A stretch of 64,000 bases of DNA from Polynucleobacter finlandensis. Its GTDB lineage: Bacteria > Pseudomonadota > Gammaproteobacteria > Burkholderiales > Burkholderiaceae. The position numbers and the translations under genes are program-made. Each line of letters begins with the position of its first letter. Position 1 is the first letter of the stretch. Below, piece after piece: positions 28,507 to 38,771 of this stretch. The stretch is taken from positions 62,001-126,000 of the forward strand of contig NZ_JACVPS010000002.1 in the NCBI RefSeq assembly GCF_018881755.1, written 5' to 3'. The notes below the pieces were generated by a model. That model saw only the letters and a program-made list of their open reading frames with translations. It had not been told where the DNA came from and did not search any database.

Positions 28507-29169
28507 TTACTTCACGATGTTGAGCTCTTTTTCAGCGATCTCACTATATTTAGTTTCATTTTCTAGACGCTTTATCCAAGCATTGATATTTTTGAGATCA
28601 GCACGTGGCCCTGTTTCTTCAGGAAAGGCTTCATGTAGAAGAATCCAGCGACCTACGCAAAGTGCTAGCGCAATATCACCAATATGAAATTGATTCCCAG
28701 AACAGTATTTCTGATTGGCTAAGGTCTGGTCTAGAAGGCTCAGCAGACTATTGGTATCTTGATATGACTTGCGAATCGCATCGTAATTACGCTCTGCTGC
28801 AGGTACGCGAGTGAGCCCCAAGAACGGGGTACGCAGTGCTGGCCACATCGTGCCCACTTGCCAATCTAGCCACTTTTCAGAGCCGTACTGACTGGCAATA
28901 TCGATAGGGAATCGTTTTTGTTTATCGTACTGGCGCGCTAGGTAACGCATGATGGTGTTTGATTCCCAGAGAATGAGATCGCCATCTTCCAGTGTTGGTA
29001 CAAGGCCATTGGGGTTGAGTTTCAAAAACTCAGGAGTGCGATTAAGGCCAAAATGAAGACCTGCATCAATGCGCTCAAAGTTTTTGCCTTCCTCGAGCCC
29101 TAACTCAGAAAGACACCATAAAACTTTTTGTACGTTGATAGAACTTTTTCTACCCCACAAACGCATCAT
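28507..29169 (-). CDS. glutathione S-transferase
   Basis: A 220-residue cytosolic transferase. The N-terminal thioredoxin fold (about 1-80) has MRLWGRKSSINVQKVLWCLSE, NPNGLVPTLEDGDLILWESN with the cis-Pro and the ESN glutathione-contact residues. The all-helical C-terminal domain has the N-capping-like FHIGDIALA. The opening is typical of the bacterial group with catalytic Ser (SSIN). AAGGA lies before the ATG. It heads no clear operon; the flavin reductase-like gene lies 25 bases upstream on the same strand. Confidence 0.92.
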   Translation of the reverse strand: MMRLWGRKSSINVQKVLWCLSELGLEEGKNFERIDAGLHFGLNRTPEFLKLNPNGLVPTLEDGDLILWESNTIMRYLARQYDKQKRFPIDIASQYGSEKWLDWQVGTMWPALRTPFLGLTRVPAAERNYDAIRKSYQDTNSLLSLLDQTLANQKYCSGNQFHIGDIALALCVGRWILLHEAFPEETGPRADLKNINAWIKRLENETKYSEIAEKELNIVK

Positions 29170-29194
29170 ATTATTTCCTTCGTTTTATGGCGAC

Positions 29195-29695
29195 TTAAAC
29201 AGTTTTGATTTCAGCTAAATCTAGCCCCATGAATTTACTGCGCGCAAAAATCAGCGGCTCAAGTTCAGGATGATTTTTTAAGCTTAAGACTTTCGCAACA
29301 ATGATGTTGTGGTCGCCGCCTATATGAACAGAAACCGTTTCGCATTCATAGTAGGCAACACAACCGTTGATCTGCTCAAGCCCACTCTTGGTAGTTTGGT
29401 GAGAGATCTTATCAAATTGCTTCTCTTTTACTTTGGCAAAGTGCATTGCTAAGTCTTCTTGAGAGCGTTCAAGTACATGAATCAGTTGCTTTTGACCCGC
29501 TTCAAAATAGGGCATCAGGCGAGAATGTTTATTGAGGCTCCACAAAATCAGTGGCGGCTCTAAAGAGACCGTATTAAACGAGCTAATCGTGATGCCGTGG
29601 GCTTGCCCATCAGCATCTAGGCAGGTGATGACTGTAACCCCAGTTGCAAACGATGCAAATCCAGTGCGGAGTTCTTGCGAAGTAAACGGGGCCAT
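29195..29695 (-). CDS. flavin reductase-like protein (FMN-binding split barrel)
   Basis: A 166-residue protein of the flavin reductase-like domain family, which reduces FMN or FAD with NAD(P)H, often to feed a monooxygenase. Family marks are ASFATGVTVIT near the start, GITISSFNTVSLEPPLILW for flavin binding, and the GGDHNIIVAKV stretch near the C-terminus. The ATG at 29695 is taken as start rather than the preceding TTG. No oxygenase gene lies beside it, so the partner is unknown. Confidence 0.88.
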   Translation of the reverse strand: MAPFTSQELRTGFASFATGVTVITCLDADGQAHGITISSFNTVSLEPPLILWSLNKHSRLMPYFEAGQKQLIHVLERSQEDLAMHFAKVKEKQFDKISHQTTKSGLEQINGCVAYYECETVSVHIGGDHNIIVAKVLSLKNHPELEPLIFARSKFMGLDLAEIKTV

Positions 29696-29706
29696 CAATC
29701 TCTTGC

Positions 29707-30003
29707 TTATTTAGCGTCGGCTTTTTGTACGAGCGTAATCGTTGTGCCGGGAATCGGAGTCAATACCTCGTTCTCTTCAGCTTTTACGCATTTGAAGCGA
29801 TATTCTTTCCCGGCCTTAGACAAGAAGCTGGCGCCTTCATAAAAATCGCCTTTACAAGTCTTGGTAGCAAAGTCCATAACATCCTGAGGATCGGCGCTAG
29901 AGGTAATCAGGCGCATGTTTCCCATGGACATATTAATCTGGGTGGAATAGCAGCCAGAGAGCAGTGAGCCAGAAAGTGCGGTTAATAGTAGAATTTTTTT
30001 CAT
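29707..30003 (-). CDS. small lipoprotein
   Basis: The start is ATG 30003, with GGAGG five bases before it; an in-frame ATG at 30024 lacks such a site. The 98-residue precursor has a signal peptide MKKILLLTALSGSLLSGC with lipobox LSGC, so it is a lipoprotein of the cell envelope. Mature Cys residues in ATKTCKGD and YRFKCVKA could form a disulfide. No family was recognised and the function is unknown. It lies 11 bases before the flavin reductase-like gene on the same strand. Confidence 0.7.
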   Translation of the reverse strand: MKKILLLTALSGSLLSGCYSTQINMSMGNMRLITSSADPQDVMDFATKTCKGDFYEGASFLSKAGKEYRFKCVKAEENEVLTPIPGTTITLVQKADAK

Positions 30004-30090
30004 GGAAACCTCCATAATCAACAATGCTCGTTAGGATAAACCCTTTGGGGATTTGTTGTGGGGAATTACTCCGCTTGAAAAGGAATGAAT

Positions 30091-31074
30091 ATGTTTAAAG
30101 CTATTTTGGTAAAGAAAGACGATCAGGGCTACCGTGCTGAGTTGGCCCAGGTTGATGAGGCGAGCCTGCCAGAAGGGGATGTGAAGGTTAAGGTCCTTTA
30201 TTCCACTCTCAATTACAAGGATGGCTTAGCGATTACGGGTAAGGGCCCTGTAGTGCGGAGCTTTCCAATGGTGCCGGGGATTGATTTTGCTGGTGAAGTC
30301 CTTGAAAGCAGTCACCCAGACTTTAAGGTTGGAGATATGGTACTCCTGAATGGCTGGGGTGTAGGAGAGGGACATTGGGGTGGATTGGGCCAGATGGCCC
30401 GAGTCAAGGCTGACTGGCTGATCCCTCTACCAAAAGGTTTTTCGGCCAAGCAGGCCTTGGCAATTGGCACGGCTGGATATACCGCCATGTTATGCGTCAT
30501 GGCTTTGCAGAAGCACGGCCTTAAGCCGAGCGATGGCGAGGTCTTGGTAACTGGTGCGGCTGGTGGGGTAGGTAGCTTCGCCATTGCCTTATTAAGCAAA
30601 CTAGGCTTTACCGTGGTGGCGAGCACAGGCCGCATGGCTGAGGCAGATTATCTAAAGAAATTAGGCGCTACCGAAGTGATTGATCGTGCCACTTTATCGG
30701 CACCAGGCAAGCCTTTGGCAAAAGAGCGTTGGGCTGCGGTGGTCGATAGCGTTGGAAGTCATACTTTAGCGAATGCGTGTGCGCAAACAAAGAGCGATGG
30801 TGCGGTAGCAGCATGCGGCCTGGCACAAGGTATGGATTTTCCATCTAGTGTTGCACCCTTTATTTTGCGTGGCGTGACTTTGTATGGCGTCAATAGCGTG
30901 ACTGTGCCACGAGCAAAACGAATTGCTGCTTATGAACAGCTGGCCAAATTGGTGGACCTAAAAACCTTAGATGAGATCTCACACGAAATTAGTCTAGAAG
31001 AGTCGATCAAATATGCAGCAGAGTTGATGGCTGGCAACGTACGCGGACGTCTTATCGTAGATGTGAATAAATAA
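30091..31074 (+). CDS. acrylyl-CoA reductase-type quinone oxidoreductase (YhdH/AcuI family)
   Basis: An NADPH-dependent medium-chain dehydrogenase without zinc. AGGA at 30081-30084 fits ATG 30091, not ATG 30085. Family stretches are STLNYKDGLAITGKGPVVR, FPMVPGIDFAGEV, GWGVGEGHWGG and the dinucleotide site VTGAAGGVGSFAIALL. In AcuI the enzyme reduces toxic acrylyl-CoA from dimethylsulfoniopropionate or 3-hydroxypropionate to propionyl-CoA. Whether this copy does so is not shown by its neighbours. Its 327 residues are normal. Confidence 0.88.
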   Translation: MFKAILVKKDDQGYRAELAQVDEASLPEGDVKVKVLYSTLNYKDGLAITGKGPVVRSFPMVPGIDFAGEVLESSHPDFKVGDMVLLNGWGVGEGHWGGLGQMARVKADWLIPLPKGFSAKQALAIGTAGYTAMLCVMALQKHGLKPSDGEVLVTGAAGGVGSFAIALLSKLGFTVVASTGRMAEADYLKKLGATEVIDRATLSAPGKPLAKERWAAVVDSVGSHTLANACAQTKSDGAVAACGLAQGMDFPSSVAPFILRGVTLYGVNSVTVPRAKRIAAYEQLAKLVDLKTLDEISHEISLEESIKYAAELMAGNVRGRLIVDVNK

Positions 31075-31098
31075 ACAGCAACGATGAATGCAAATGGT

Positions 31099-31275
31099 TT
31101 ATTGGGTTTGGTCTGGTTTGCGTGCAGCAAGTTGTGCGCAAACCTTAAGCTTCTCCGGATCTGAGAGCTCTGACCAATCTGCAATTTCAGCAAGGGTGCG
31201 ATAGCAGCCGCGGCAAAATCCGTTCTCTGGATTCATGTCGCACCAATTAACGCAAGGCGATGGAACTGTTGTCAA
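31099..31275 (-). CDS. DUF1289 small cysteine-rich protein
   Basis: A 58-residue gene easily missed by length filters. It starts with TTG at 31275 (TGGA about six bases upstream) and reads TTVPSPCVNWCDMN, then GFCRGCYRTLAEIADWS and SDPEKLKVC. The two CxxxC/CxxC pairs and the PSPC and WS.LSDPEK pattern match DUF1289, a family of short bacterial proteins with unknown role, perhaps binding metal. It is convergent with the acrylyl-CoA reductase-like gene (24 bases) and divergent from the metallo-beta-lactamase-fold gene. Confidence 0.85.
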   Translation of the reverse strand: MTTVPSPCVNWCDMNPENGFCRGCYRTLAEIADWSELSDPEKLKVCAQLAARKPDQTQ

Positions 31276-31309
31276 AGTAAATCCAGGAATAGAAGAATAA
31301 ATATTAAAA

Positions 31310-32395
31310 ATGAATACTAAAAATCAAGCAATCACAAACGATGCTGTTCATTATCCCTTAGGAGATGCTCTGCCGGAACCAGGCACTACGATTGAGGTTG
31401 CCCCAGGTGTCTATTGGCTCAGAATGCGCTTGCCCTTTGCCTTAGACCATATTAACTTGTGGCTTTTGCGCGATCAGTTTGATGGTATTGAGGGCTGGAC
31501 GATTATTGATTGCGGCATCGCCAATGATGAAACGCGTGCATCGTGGGAGCAGATTTTTGCCACTCATCTCCAAGGCCTCCCCGTATTACGTGTGCTGGTG
31601 ACGCATATGCACCCTGATCATGTGGGCCTCTCCCAATGGTTATGCAAGCGCTGGAATGCGCCTATGTGGATATCCATGACGGATTACTTAACGGCACAAT
31701 GGTTAAGTCACAAGGAGGGTGGCGCGGCAGTGGGCGCGCTGGCTGGAGGCGGAGGCTCGGCAGATCATTTTCAGAAGCATGGTTTGAGTGCGCCTGAGGA
31801 TCTGGAGAAAATTCGGGGACGCTCTAGCTACTACAGCAATATGGTCCCTGGGGTTCCACGTCAATATCGTCGCATTATTGATGGTGAGAAGATTGCTATT
31901 GGCGGCCATCAATGGCAAGTCATTATGGGTTACGGTCACGCACCTGAGCATGCATCCTTGTTTTGCAAAGCGCTTGGTGTATTAATTTCGGGAGATATGC
32001 TGTTACCGCGTATCTCAACCAATGTCAGCGTCTATGACGCTGATCCCGAGGCTGATCCTTTGGGTTTGTATTTAGATTCTTTGGATCAGTATTTGCCATT
32101 GCCGGATGACACCTTGGTGTTGCCATCACATGGCAAGCCATTTACAGGAATGAAGCCAAGGATTGCGCAATTAAAGGCGCATCACGATGACCGGTTAGCA
32201 GATACCCTTGGGGCATGTAAAAAACCGGCACACGCTAGAGAAATTGTGCCGGTCTTGTTTAAGCGGGAATTAGATATTCACCAAATGACTTTTGCCATGG
32301 GCGAGGCTATTGCCCATCTGAATTACCTACTTCGTCGAGGAAAGTTGAGTCGCCAGCTTTGCGAGGACGGCGTGTTCCGGTTTTGCGTGGTTTAG
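31310..32395 (+). CDS. metallo-beta-lactamase-fold hydrolase
   Basis: A 361-residue cytoplasmic hydrolase. The metal motif is THMHPDHVG with His99, His101, Asp103 and His104. Later metal ligands are seen in GYGHAPEHASLF and SGDMLLPR, and the C-terminal LPSHGKPF gives the last His. A C-terminal helical domain (about 285-361) resembles the winged-helix tail of LACTB2-like members. Substrate unknown; thioesters or RNA are possibilities for the wider family. Its last 89 bases overlap phaM on the other strand. Confidence 0.85.
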   Translation: MNTKNQAITNDAVHYPLGDALPEPGTTIEVAPGVYWLRMRLPFALDHINLWLLRDQFDGIEGWTIIDCGIANDETRASWEQIFATHLQGLPVLRVLVTHMHPDHVGLSQWLCKRWNAPMWISMTDYLTAQWLSHKEGGAAVGALAGGGGSADHFQKHGLSAPEDLEKIRGRSSYYSNMVPGVPRQYRRIIDGEKIAIGGHQWQVIMGYGHAPEHASLFCKALGVLISGDMLLPRISTNVSVYDADPEADPLGLYLDSLDQYLPLPDDTLVLPSHGKPFTGMKPRIAQLKAHHDDRLADTLGACKKPAHAREIVPVLFKRELDIHQMTFAMGEAIAHLNYLLRRGKLSRQLCEDGVFRFCVV

Positions 32396-32753
32396 TGCTG
32401 CTGGCCTTCGTTCCAGATGATTCGCCAGAACTCGTTGCTGCTGCCCCTGCTGCAGAGACCGCATCACCAAAGGATTTAAGCGCCATCATCGTCGCATGTT
32501 GAACTTCAAGCCCCTGGATGGTTGATTTAAGAATGTTGAGATTAAGGTTTAGCCAATTCTCAACGCTCTTAAGGTCTTTAATGCGTTTTTCAAGCTCATC
32601 CACATCCAAGCCCGGGAAGGCGCCGAAGCCGCTGGCACCCTTAGAGCTATCGCTAGTGAAGGGAAATTGGCCTGCTTGGCCGGTAGCACTCTGCCCCCAC
32701 ATGGTTTTAAACATCTCAAGGCTTTGGTTGAATTCTGGCATTGCTCCGAACAT
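32307..32753 (-). CDS. phaM: PhaM-like polyhydroxyalkanoate granule regulator
   Basis: A 148-residue protein resembling PhaM, which binds PHA synthase PhaC, granules and DNA and so distributes granules at division. Visible marks are the opening FNQSLEMFKTMWG, FPGLDVDELEKRIKDLKSVENWL with the coiled-coil core, LNILKSTIQGLEVQHATM, and a basic tail (KPRKTGTRRPRKAG) suited to DNA binding. The C-terminal end overlaps the convergent hydrolase gene by 89 bases. No PHA synthase lies in the window. Confidence 0.85.
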   Translation of the reverse strand: MFGAMPEFNQSLEMFKTMWGQSATGQAGQFPFTSDSSKGASGFGAFPGLDVDELEKRIKDLKSVENWLNLNLNILKSTIQGLEVQHATMMALKSFGDAVSAAGAAATSSGESSGTKASSTKPRKTGTRRPRKAGDSTFLDEVGNSDGQ

Positions 32754-32828
32754 ATAGATCCCGGGTTAGATAAAAAGGTGGCTTTACCAATAGAATAAGG
32801 GATTCTAGAGATTATTCCCGGTTAAGCA

Positions 32829-33893
32829 ATGCAATCTAATGGTTTATCCCATCCGTATACACGTGGTCAGGCGCTCCCAGAGCTTTTAAAGCAGCGCATT
32901 CTCATTTTGGATGGCGCTATGGGCACCATGATTCAGCAGCATAAGCTGACTGAGGCGGATTACCGCGGCCTACCCAGCAATACCCGCTTTGCCGATCACC
33001 CAAGTGATATCAAAGGCAATAATGAATTGTTGGTGCTGACTCAGCCAGAGATTATTAGCAAAATTCATGAGCAATATTTGGATGCTGGTGCTGACATTAT
33101 CGAAACGAATACTTTTGGTGCTACTTCCGTAGCGCAAGAGGATTACAAAATGGCAGGCCTTGCACGCGAGATGAATGTCATCTCAGCACAGTTGGCCCGT
33201 GCAGCCTGCACGAAATACAGCACTCCTGATAAACCTCGGTTTGCAGCTGGCGCTATTGGACCAACACCAAAGACAGCAAGCATTTCGCCAGATGTAAATG
33301 ATCCAGGTGCACGCAATGTCACCTTTGATGCTTTACGGGCTTCTTATCGCGAGCAGATTGAAGGACTCTTTGAGGGCGGTGTTGATTTGTTTTTGGTAGA
33401 GACCATTTTCGACACCCTGAATGCCAAAGCAGCTCTGTTCGCTTTAGATGAATTCTTTGAAGATACTGGCAATCGTTTGCCGGTGATGATTTCAGGAACA
33501 GTGACCGATGCTTCTGGCCGAATTCTTTCTGGGCAAACTGTTGAGGCGTTTTGGAATAGCCTGCGTCACATCAAGCCCCTTACCTTTGGTTTGAATTGTG
33601 CTTTGGGTGCCGCATTGATGCGTCCATATATTGCTGAGCTCGCGCGTATTTGTGATGCTGCTGTTTCTTGTTACCCCAATGCCGGTTTGCCGAATCCAAT
33701 GAGCGACACTGGTTTTGATGAGACTCCGGAAATTACTTCTAGCTTGGTTGATGGTTTTGCAAAAGACGGTTTAGTCAATTTAGTGGGTGGTTGTTGTGGC
33801 ACCACGCCAGATCACATTCGCGCAATTGCCAATGCAGTAGCAAAGCGTAAGCCACGAGCCTTCTATCGTGAAGGCACGGAGGTGGTGGCATGA
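32829..33893 (+). CDS. metH: methionine synthase, homocysteine-binding subunit (split MetH part 1)
   Basis: The zinc-dependent homocysteine domain of cobalamin methionine synthase, as a separate 354-residue protein. It opens [21 protein letters not shown]. The zinc ligands are Cys257 in GLNCALG and Cys322-Cys323 in [11 protein letters not shown]. The stop overlaps the start of part 2 by four bases (ATGA), so the two chains are made together. Splitting MetH at this domain boundary is known in several betaproteobacteria. It closes the methyl cycle with metK, ahcY and metF. Confidence 0.95.
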   Translation: MQSNGLSHPYTRGQALPELLKQRILILDGAMGTMIQQHKLTEADYRGLPSNTRFADHPSDIKGNNELLVLTQPEIISKIHEQYLDAGADIIETNTFGATSVAQEDYKMAGLAREMNVISAQLARAACTKYSTPDKPRFAAGAIGPTPKTASISPDVNDPGARNVTFDALRASYREQIEGLFEGGVDLFLVETIFDTLNAKAALFALDEFFEDTGNRLPVMISGTVTDASGRILSGQTVEAFWNSLRHIKPLTFGLNCALGAALMRPYIAELARICDAAVSCYPNAGLPNPMSDTGFDETPEITSSLVDGFAKDGLVNLVGGCCGTTPDHIRAIANAVAKRKPRAFYREGTEVVA

Positions 33894-36643
33894 GTCAATT
33901 GAAGAACCAAAAAACTATGCCAGCGATGAAGTTGTCAGGCTTAGAGCCATTCAACGTCACGGCTGACCTTGGCTTTGTTAATATTGGTGAACGTACTAAC
34001 GTTACCGGCTCTAAAGCATTCTCGCGCATGATTCTGAATAATCAGTTTGATGAGGCGTTAGTAGTAGCAAGACAGCAAGTTGAGAATGGCGCGCAAGTCA
34101 TCGACATCAATATGGATGAGGCTATGTTGGATTCTGAAGCGGCAATGACACGCTTCTTGAATTTGATTGCTTCGGAACCAGATATTGCACGCGTGCCGAT
34201 CATGATTGACTCCTCCAAGTGGAGTGTCATCGAGGCGGGATTGAAATGTATTCAAGGTAAGCCGATCGTGAACTCCATCTCCCTGAAAGAGGGAGAAGAT
34301 TCATTTAGAAAGCAGGCACGTTTAATTCGTCGCTATGGCGCTGCTAGTGTCGTCATGGCTTTTGATGAGGCTGGTCAGGCCGATACCTTCAAGCGCAAAA
34401 CAGAAATTTGTCAGCGTTGCTACAAAATCCTCGTAAATGAAATCGGTTTTCCTGCCGAAGATATTGTTTTTGATCCTAATATCTTTGCGATAGCCACGGG
34501 CATTGAAGAGCATGATAACTACGCAGTGGACTTTATTAATGCCACTCGCTGGATTAAAGAAAATCTTCCTGGCGCAAAAGTCAGCGGTGGCGTATCAAAC
34601 GTCAGCTTCTCATTTCGCGGTAACGATCGCGTCCGTGAAGCGATCCATACAGTCTTCTTATATCACGCCGTTCAGGCTGGCATGGATATGGGGATTGTTA
34701 ATGCCGGACAGTTGGGCGTCTATGCTGACTTAGACCCAGAGTTACGCGAGCGCGTTGAGGATGTAGTACTCAATCGCTTTAAAGAAAAAGAAGGCAAAAC
34801 ACCTACTGAGCGTTTACTCGATATTGCCGAGCAATTTAAAGGTGGTGGCGCTAAGCAAGTTGAAAATTTGGTATGGCGCGAAGCCCCAGTTCGTGAGCGT
34901 TTAACCCACGCACTGGTGCATGGCATCACTACCTTTATTGAAGAAGATACTGAAGAGTTACGCGCACAAATTATGGGTGAGGGCGGCAGGCCAATCGAAG
35001 TGATTGAAGGCCCACTTATGGACGGCATGAACGTCGTCGGTGATTTATTTGGTGCCGGCAAAATGTTTTTACCTCAAGTAGTTAAGAGTGCGCGAGTGAT
35101 GAAGCAGGCAGTAGCGCTACTGATTCCTTATATTGAGGAAGAGAAACGTTTACATGTAGCGGCAGGCGGCGAAGCTAAGGCCAAGGGCAAGATCGTGATG
35201 GCTACTGTAAAGGGAGATGTTCACGACATTGGTAAAAATATTGTGACCGTCGTACTGCAATGTAATAACTTTGAAGTTGTCAACATGGGTGTCATGATTC
35301 CGTGTGCGGAGATCTTGAAAAAAGCCAAAGAAGAGAAGGCTGACATCGTTGGGCTCTCAGGCTTGATCACACCGTCTTTGGAAGAGATGACGTATGTGGC
35401 GCAAGAGATGCAGCGTGACGATTATTTCCGTGAGCGCCAAATTCCTCTGATGATTGGTGGCGCTACAACCTCACGTGTTCACACGGCAGTGAAGATTGCG
35501 CCTCATTACGATGGACCGGTTGTTTACGTGCCTGATGCATCTCGTTCCGTATCCGTAGCATCGAGCCTATTGTCAGATGAAGGCGCCAATAAATTCATTC
35601 AAGATTTACGCGATGACTATGTACGTATTCGCGAACAGCATGCCAATAAAAAAGCAGCGCCAACAATTTCATTAGCAGCAGCACGCAAGAATCGCGAGCT
35701 GATTGATTGGGCTACTTATGTGCCCGAGAAGCCTAAGTTCATTGGACGTCGGGTCTTTAAGAACTTTGCATTAAGTGACATTGCTAAATACATTGATTGG
35801 ACACCGTTCTTCCAAACCTGGGATTTGGCTGGCAAGTTTCCAGCAATTTTGGACGATGAGGTGGTGGGTGTTGAAGCCCGCAAGGTATTCGAAGACGCCA
35901 AGGCCTTGCTGGATAAGCTGATTAAAGGCCAATGGTTGCAGGCCGATGCAGTCGTTGCTTTTTACCCGGCCAATGCGGTTGGCGATGACATTGTTTTGTA
36001 CAGCGATGAAGCGCGTGAGCATCCATTATTCGTTTGGCATAACTTGCGTCAACAGGCAGAGCGTCCGGTAGTCGATGGAGTGCGTAGACCTAACCGTTGC
36101 TTGGCAGACTATGTTGCGCCAAAAGATTCTGGTATGGCTGATTACCTTGGTTGTTTCGCGGTCACTACTGGTCATGGCGTTGAGAAAAAAGTTGCTGAGT
36201 TTCAAGCCAAACATGATGACTACAGCGCGATTATGTTGAAGGCTTTAGCAGATCGCTTGGCTGAAGCGTTTGCAGAGTTGATGCACCATCGCGTCAGAAC
36301 TGATCTGTGGGCTTATGCGACCGATGAGATTTTGACGAATGATCAAATGATTAATGAGCAATACCGTGGCATCCGTCCAGCCCCTGGCTACCCAGCATGT
36401 CCAGCGCATGAAGTAAAAGAAGATTTACTGCGCGTATTGGGTTCAGAGGATATTGGGATGACCTTGACCGAGTCTATGGCTATGAATCCCGCTTCAAGCG
36501 TTAGTGGCTTCTACTTGGCACATCCTGATGCACGTTACTTCAATGTGGGTAAGGTATCGGCAGACCAGGTTGAGGACTTGGCGAAACGTCGCGGCGCATC
36601 TGTTGACGATATTCGTCGACAGATAGCTAGCTCCCTAGATTAA
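33890..36643 (+). CDS. metH: methionine synthase, folate/cobalamin/reactivation subunit (split MetH part 2)
   Basis: A 917-residue chain with the rest of MetH. Residues about 20-290 form the methyl-THF pterin domain ([36 protein letters not shown]). About 325-420 are the cobalamin cap. About 430-560 form the B12-binding domain with the axial His445 in GDVHDIGKN and the [13 protein letters not shown] loop. About 580-900 are the SAM-dependent reactivation domain ([12 protein letters not shown]). No cobalamin riboswitch is seen before the operon. The end overlaps the convergent DUF1840 gene by four bases. Confidence 0.96.
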   Translation: MSQLKNQKTMPAMKLSGLEPFNVTADLGFVNIGERTNVTGSKAFSRMILNNQFDEALVVARQQVENGAQVIDINMDEAMLDSEAAMTRFLNLIASEPDIARVPIMIDSSKWSVIEAGLKCIQGKPIVNSISLKEGEDSFRKQARLIRRYGAASVVMAFDEAGQADTFKRKTEICQRCYKILVNEIGFPAEDIVFDPNIFAIATGIEEHDNYAVDFINATRWIKENLPGAKVSGGVSNVSFSFRGNDRVREAIHTVFLYHAVQAGMDMGIVNAGQLGVYADLDPELRERVEDVVLNRFKEKEGKTPTERLLDIAEQFKGGGAKQVENLVWREAPVRERLTHALVHGITTFIEEDTEELRAQIMGEGGRPIEVIEGPLMDGMNVVGDLFGAGKMFLPQVVKSARVMKQAVALLIPYIEEEKRLHVAAGGEAKAKGKIVMATVKGDVHDIGKNIVTVVLQCNNFEVVNMGVMIPCAEILKKAKEEKADIVGLSGLITPSLEEMTYVAQEMQRDDYFRERQIPLMIGGATTSRVHTAVKIAPHYDGPVVYVPDASRSVSVASSLLSDEGANKFIQDLRDDYVRIREQHANKKAAPTISLAAARKNRELIDWATYVPEKPKFIGRRVFKNFALSDIAKYIDWTPFFQTWDLAGKFPAILDDEVVGVEARKVFEDAKALLDKLIKGQWLQADAVVAFYPANAVGDDIVLYSDEAREHPLFVWHNLRQQAERPVVDGVRRPNRCLADYVAPKDSGMADYLGCFAVTTGHGVEKKVAEFQAKHDDYSAIMLKALADRLAEAFAELMHHRVRTDLWAYATDEILTNDQMINEQYRGIRPAPGYPACPAHEVKEDLLRVLGSEDIGMTLTESMAMNPASSVSGFYLAHPDARYFNVGKVSADQVEDLAKRRGASVDDIRRQIASSLD

Positions 36644-36951
36644 ACGCCCCACAAGACAGGTTCGTCCTTACCTTTGGCTTGTTTCATGAGCTCCAAGAAG
36701 GGGTAAGCACGTTGGCCAAGTCTATCGGCAAGTTTGAGGGCTTCAGAACCTCCCTCATCACCGGTTTTTGAACGTTCTTCCAGATCTTTGAGGATGGCTG
36801 TTTCGAGGGCTGTGATCAGCGCTGGGAGTTGCTCAATCGTCAGAATTCCCCGCGGCTCCAAGGGTCGACCCAAAACATCGAATATCCGCTTGGTCAAATC
36901 AGCCAGCATGATGACATCTGGGCCCGCTTTTGAACGAAATTGATAGATCAT
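36640..36951 (-). CDS. DUF1840 protein
   Basis: A 103-residue cytoplasmic protein that matches my recollection of DUF1840, a proteobacterial family of unknown role. It opens [19 protein letters not shown] and has [18 protein letters not shown], followed by a helical tail. There is no signal peptide. It lies alone on its strand, tail to tail with metH part 2 (four-base overlap) and divergent from argS with 35 bases between. Confidence 0.8.
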   Translation of the reverse strand: MIYQFRSKAGPDVIMLADLTKRIFDVLGRPLEPRGILTIEQLPALITALETAILKDLEERSKTGDEGGSEALKLADRLGQRAYPFLELMKQAKGKDEPVLWGV

Positions 36952-36986
36952 TTCTATAGCTTACCACCTGATAAACTCACTCTTCT

Positions 36987-38732
36987 ATGTTGTTAACCAA
37001 TAAAAACCAATTAATTGAGATGCTGAGCGGAGCCTTGCAGGCTTTGGCTCAAGAGCGCGGGTTAGGTGAAGCCCCGCAGCCCCGTTTGGAACGCCCTAAG
37101 GCTGTTGATCATGGTGATGTGGCATGCAATATCGCACTGCAACTTTCGAAGGCCTGGAAGTTAAATCCTCGGGAGTTGGCCCAAGCGCTGGTAGCTCATT
37201 TGCAAAAGCAACCTGGATTTAATCAGCTGATTGCTTCTTGTGACATTGCAGGTCCTGGGTTTATTAATTTCCGCCTCAGCAATGCAGCTAAAACTACCGT
37301 GGTTCAGGAGGTGTTGACTGCTGGATCAAAATTTGGCGAGCTTGCCCCTGGCTCCAATCCCACAGCAAGCGCCATGATTGAGTTTGTCTCGGCAAACCCT
37401 ACGGGCCCATTGCATGTTGGTCATGGTCGTCAAGCAGCTCTTGGTGATGCCTTAGCAAATTTGTTGGCAACGCAAGGTATTAAAGTGCATCGTGAGTTTT
37501 ATTACAACGATGCTGGTGTGCAGATTGCTAACTTGGCACTATCTGTGCAAGCGCGCTTGAATAGTTTGAAGCCGGGTGATCCAACCTGGCCCGAGCAGGC
37601 TTATAACGGTGAATATATTGCTGAGATTGCCACCGCTTATAAAGCCTCCCCAGCATATCATGCTGATTTGTCTTCTGCAGAAAAGATCGAAGCGATTCGT
37701 CAGTTCGCAGTTGCCTATTTGCGCAACGAGCAAGATATCGATTTAAAAACCTTTGGGGTCAAGTTCGACTGCTATTACTTGGAATCTTCCTTGTATACCG
37801 ATGGTGGTGTTGCGCAAATTGTTCAAGACTTACAAGGCATTGGCAAAACGTATGAAGCCGATGGTGCTTTGTGGTTGAAGTCGACCGATGATGGCGATGA
37901 CAAGGATCGCGTTATGCGCAAATCCGATGGCAGTTACACCTACTTTGTTCCGGATGTGGCTTATCACGCTAGCAAGTGGCAACGTGGGTTTGCGAAGGTC
38001 ATTAACGTGCAAGGCAGCGATCACCATGGCACGATTGCTCGCGTGCGCTCTGGTTTGCAGGGCGTTGCACAAAAGCGGGGTTGGGATATTCCCAAAACCT
38101 ATCCAGAATATGTACTGCATAAGATGGTGACTGTTATGCGAAATGGAGAAGAGGTCAAAATCTCCAAGCGCGCTGGTTCTTATGTCACAGTCCGGGATTT
38201 AGTGGAATGGTCTGGTGGTATTACGCCAGAAATGAGTCCAGCAGAAAGAGATTTAGCATTGCAACGAGGTCGCGATGCTGTCCGTTTCTTTTTAATCTCT
38301 CGCAAGGCTGATACTGAGTTTGTGTTTGATATCGATTTGGCGCTACAGCAGAATGATGAGAATCCAGTGTTCTATGTGCAATATGCACATGCACGGATTA
38401 GCTCGATCTTGCAGCAATGGGATGGGCAAATTTCTGATTTGAAATCCGCCGATCTATCTCTATTGCAGAGCAAGGCTTCAGATCATTTATTAAGACGGTT
38501 AGCAGAGTATCCAGAGGTGTTAACTGACGCAGCCGCTGATTTAGCACCACATGCATTAGCCTTCTATTTGCGGGATTTAGCAGGAGATTTCCATACCTTT
38601 TACAACGCAGATCGTGTTCTGGTAGATGATCAGGCTTTGAAGCTAGCCAGGCTGGCTCTCCTATCCGCCACTCGCCAAGTGCTGCAAAATGGTTTAAAAG
38701 TATTAGGGGTATCGGCGCCAGCCAAGATGTAA
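36987..38732 (+). CDS. argS: arginyl-tRNA synthetase
   Basis: A class I synthetase charging tRNA-Arg. The N-terminal Add1 domain occupies about 1-115. The HIGH motif appears as HVGH at 143-146 in [22 protein letters not shown]. The KMSKS equivalent is the EVKISKRAG stretch, weakly conserved as in many ArgRS. The C-terminal anticodon-binding helical domain ends [13 protein letters not shown] ([16 protein letters not shown]). The length of 581 is normal. It starts the operon argS-SPOR-dsbA. Confidence 0.97.
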   Translation: MLLTNKNQLIEMLSGALQALAQERGLGEAPQPRLERPKAVDHGDVACNIALQLSKAWKLNPRELAQALVAHLQKQPGFNQLIASCDIAGPGFINFRLSNAAKTTVVQEVLTAGSKFGELAPGSNPTASAMIEFVSANPTGPLHVGHGRQAALGDALANLLATQGIKVHREFYYNDAGVQIANLALSVQARLNSLKPGDPTWPEQAYNGEYIAEIATAYKASPAYHADLSSAEKIEAIRQFAVAYLRNEQDIDLKTFGVKFDCYYLESSLYTDGGVAQIVQDLQGIGKTYEADGALWLKSTDDGDDKDRVMRKSDGSYTYFVPDVAYHASKWQRGFAKVINVQGSDHHGTIARVRSGLQGVAQKRGWDIPKTYPEYVLHKMVTVMRNGEEVKISKRAGSYVTVRDLVEWSGGITPEMSPAERDLALQRGRDAVRFFLISRKADTEFVFDIDLALQQNDENPVFYVQYAHARISSILQQWDGQISDLKSADLSLLQSKASDHLLRRLAEYPEVLTDAAADLAPHALAFYLRDLAGDFHTFYNADRVLVDDQALKLARLALLSATRQVLQNGLKVLGVSAPAKM

Positions 38733-38771
38733 TGTGCAGATCATGAAGTGAAAATGTAAGATGAGGAAATG

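Noticed and set aside
32754..32828. Cobalamin riboswitch before metH
   Set aside because: The gap is only 75 bases, too short for the element, and no B12-box-like sequence was seen.
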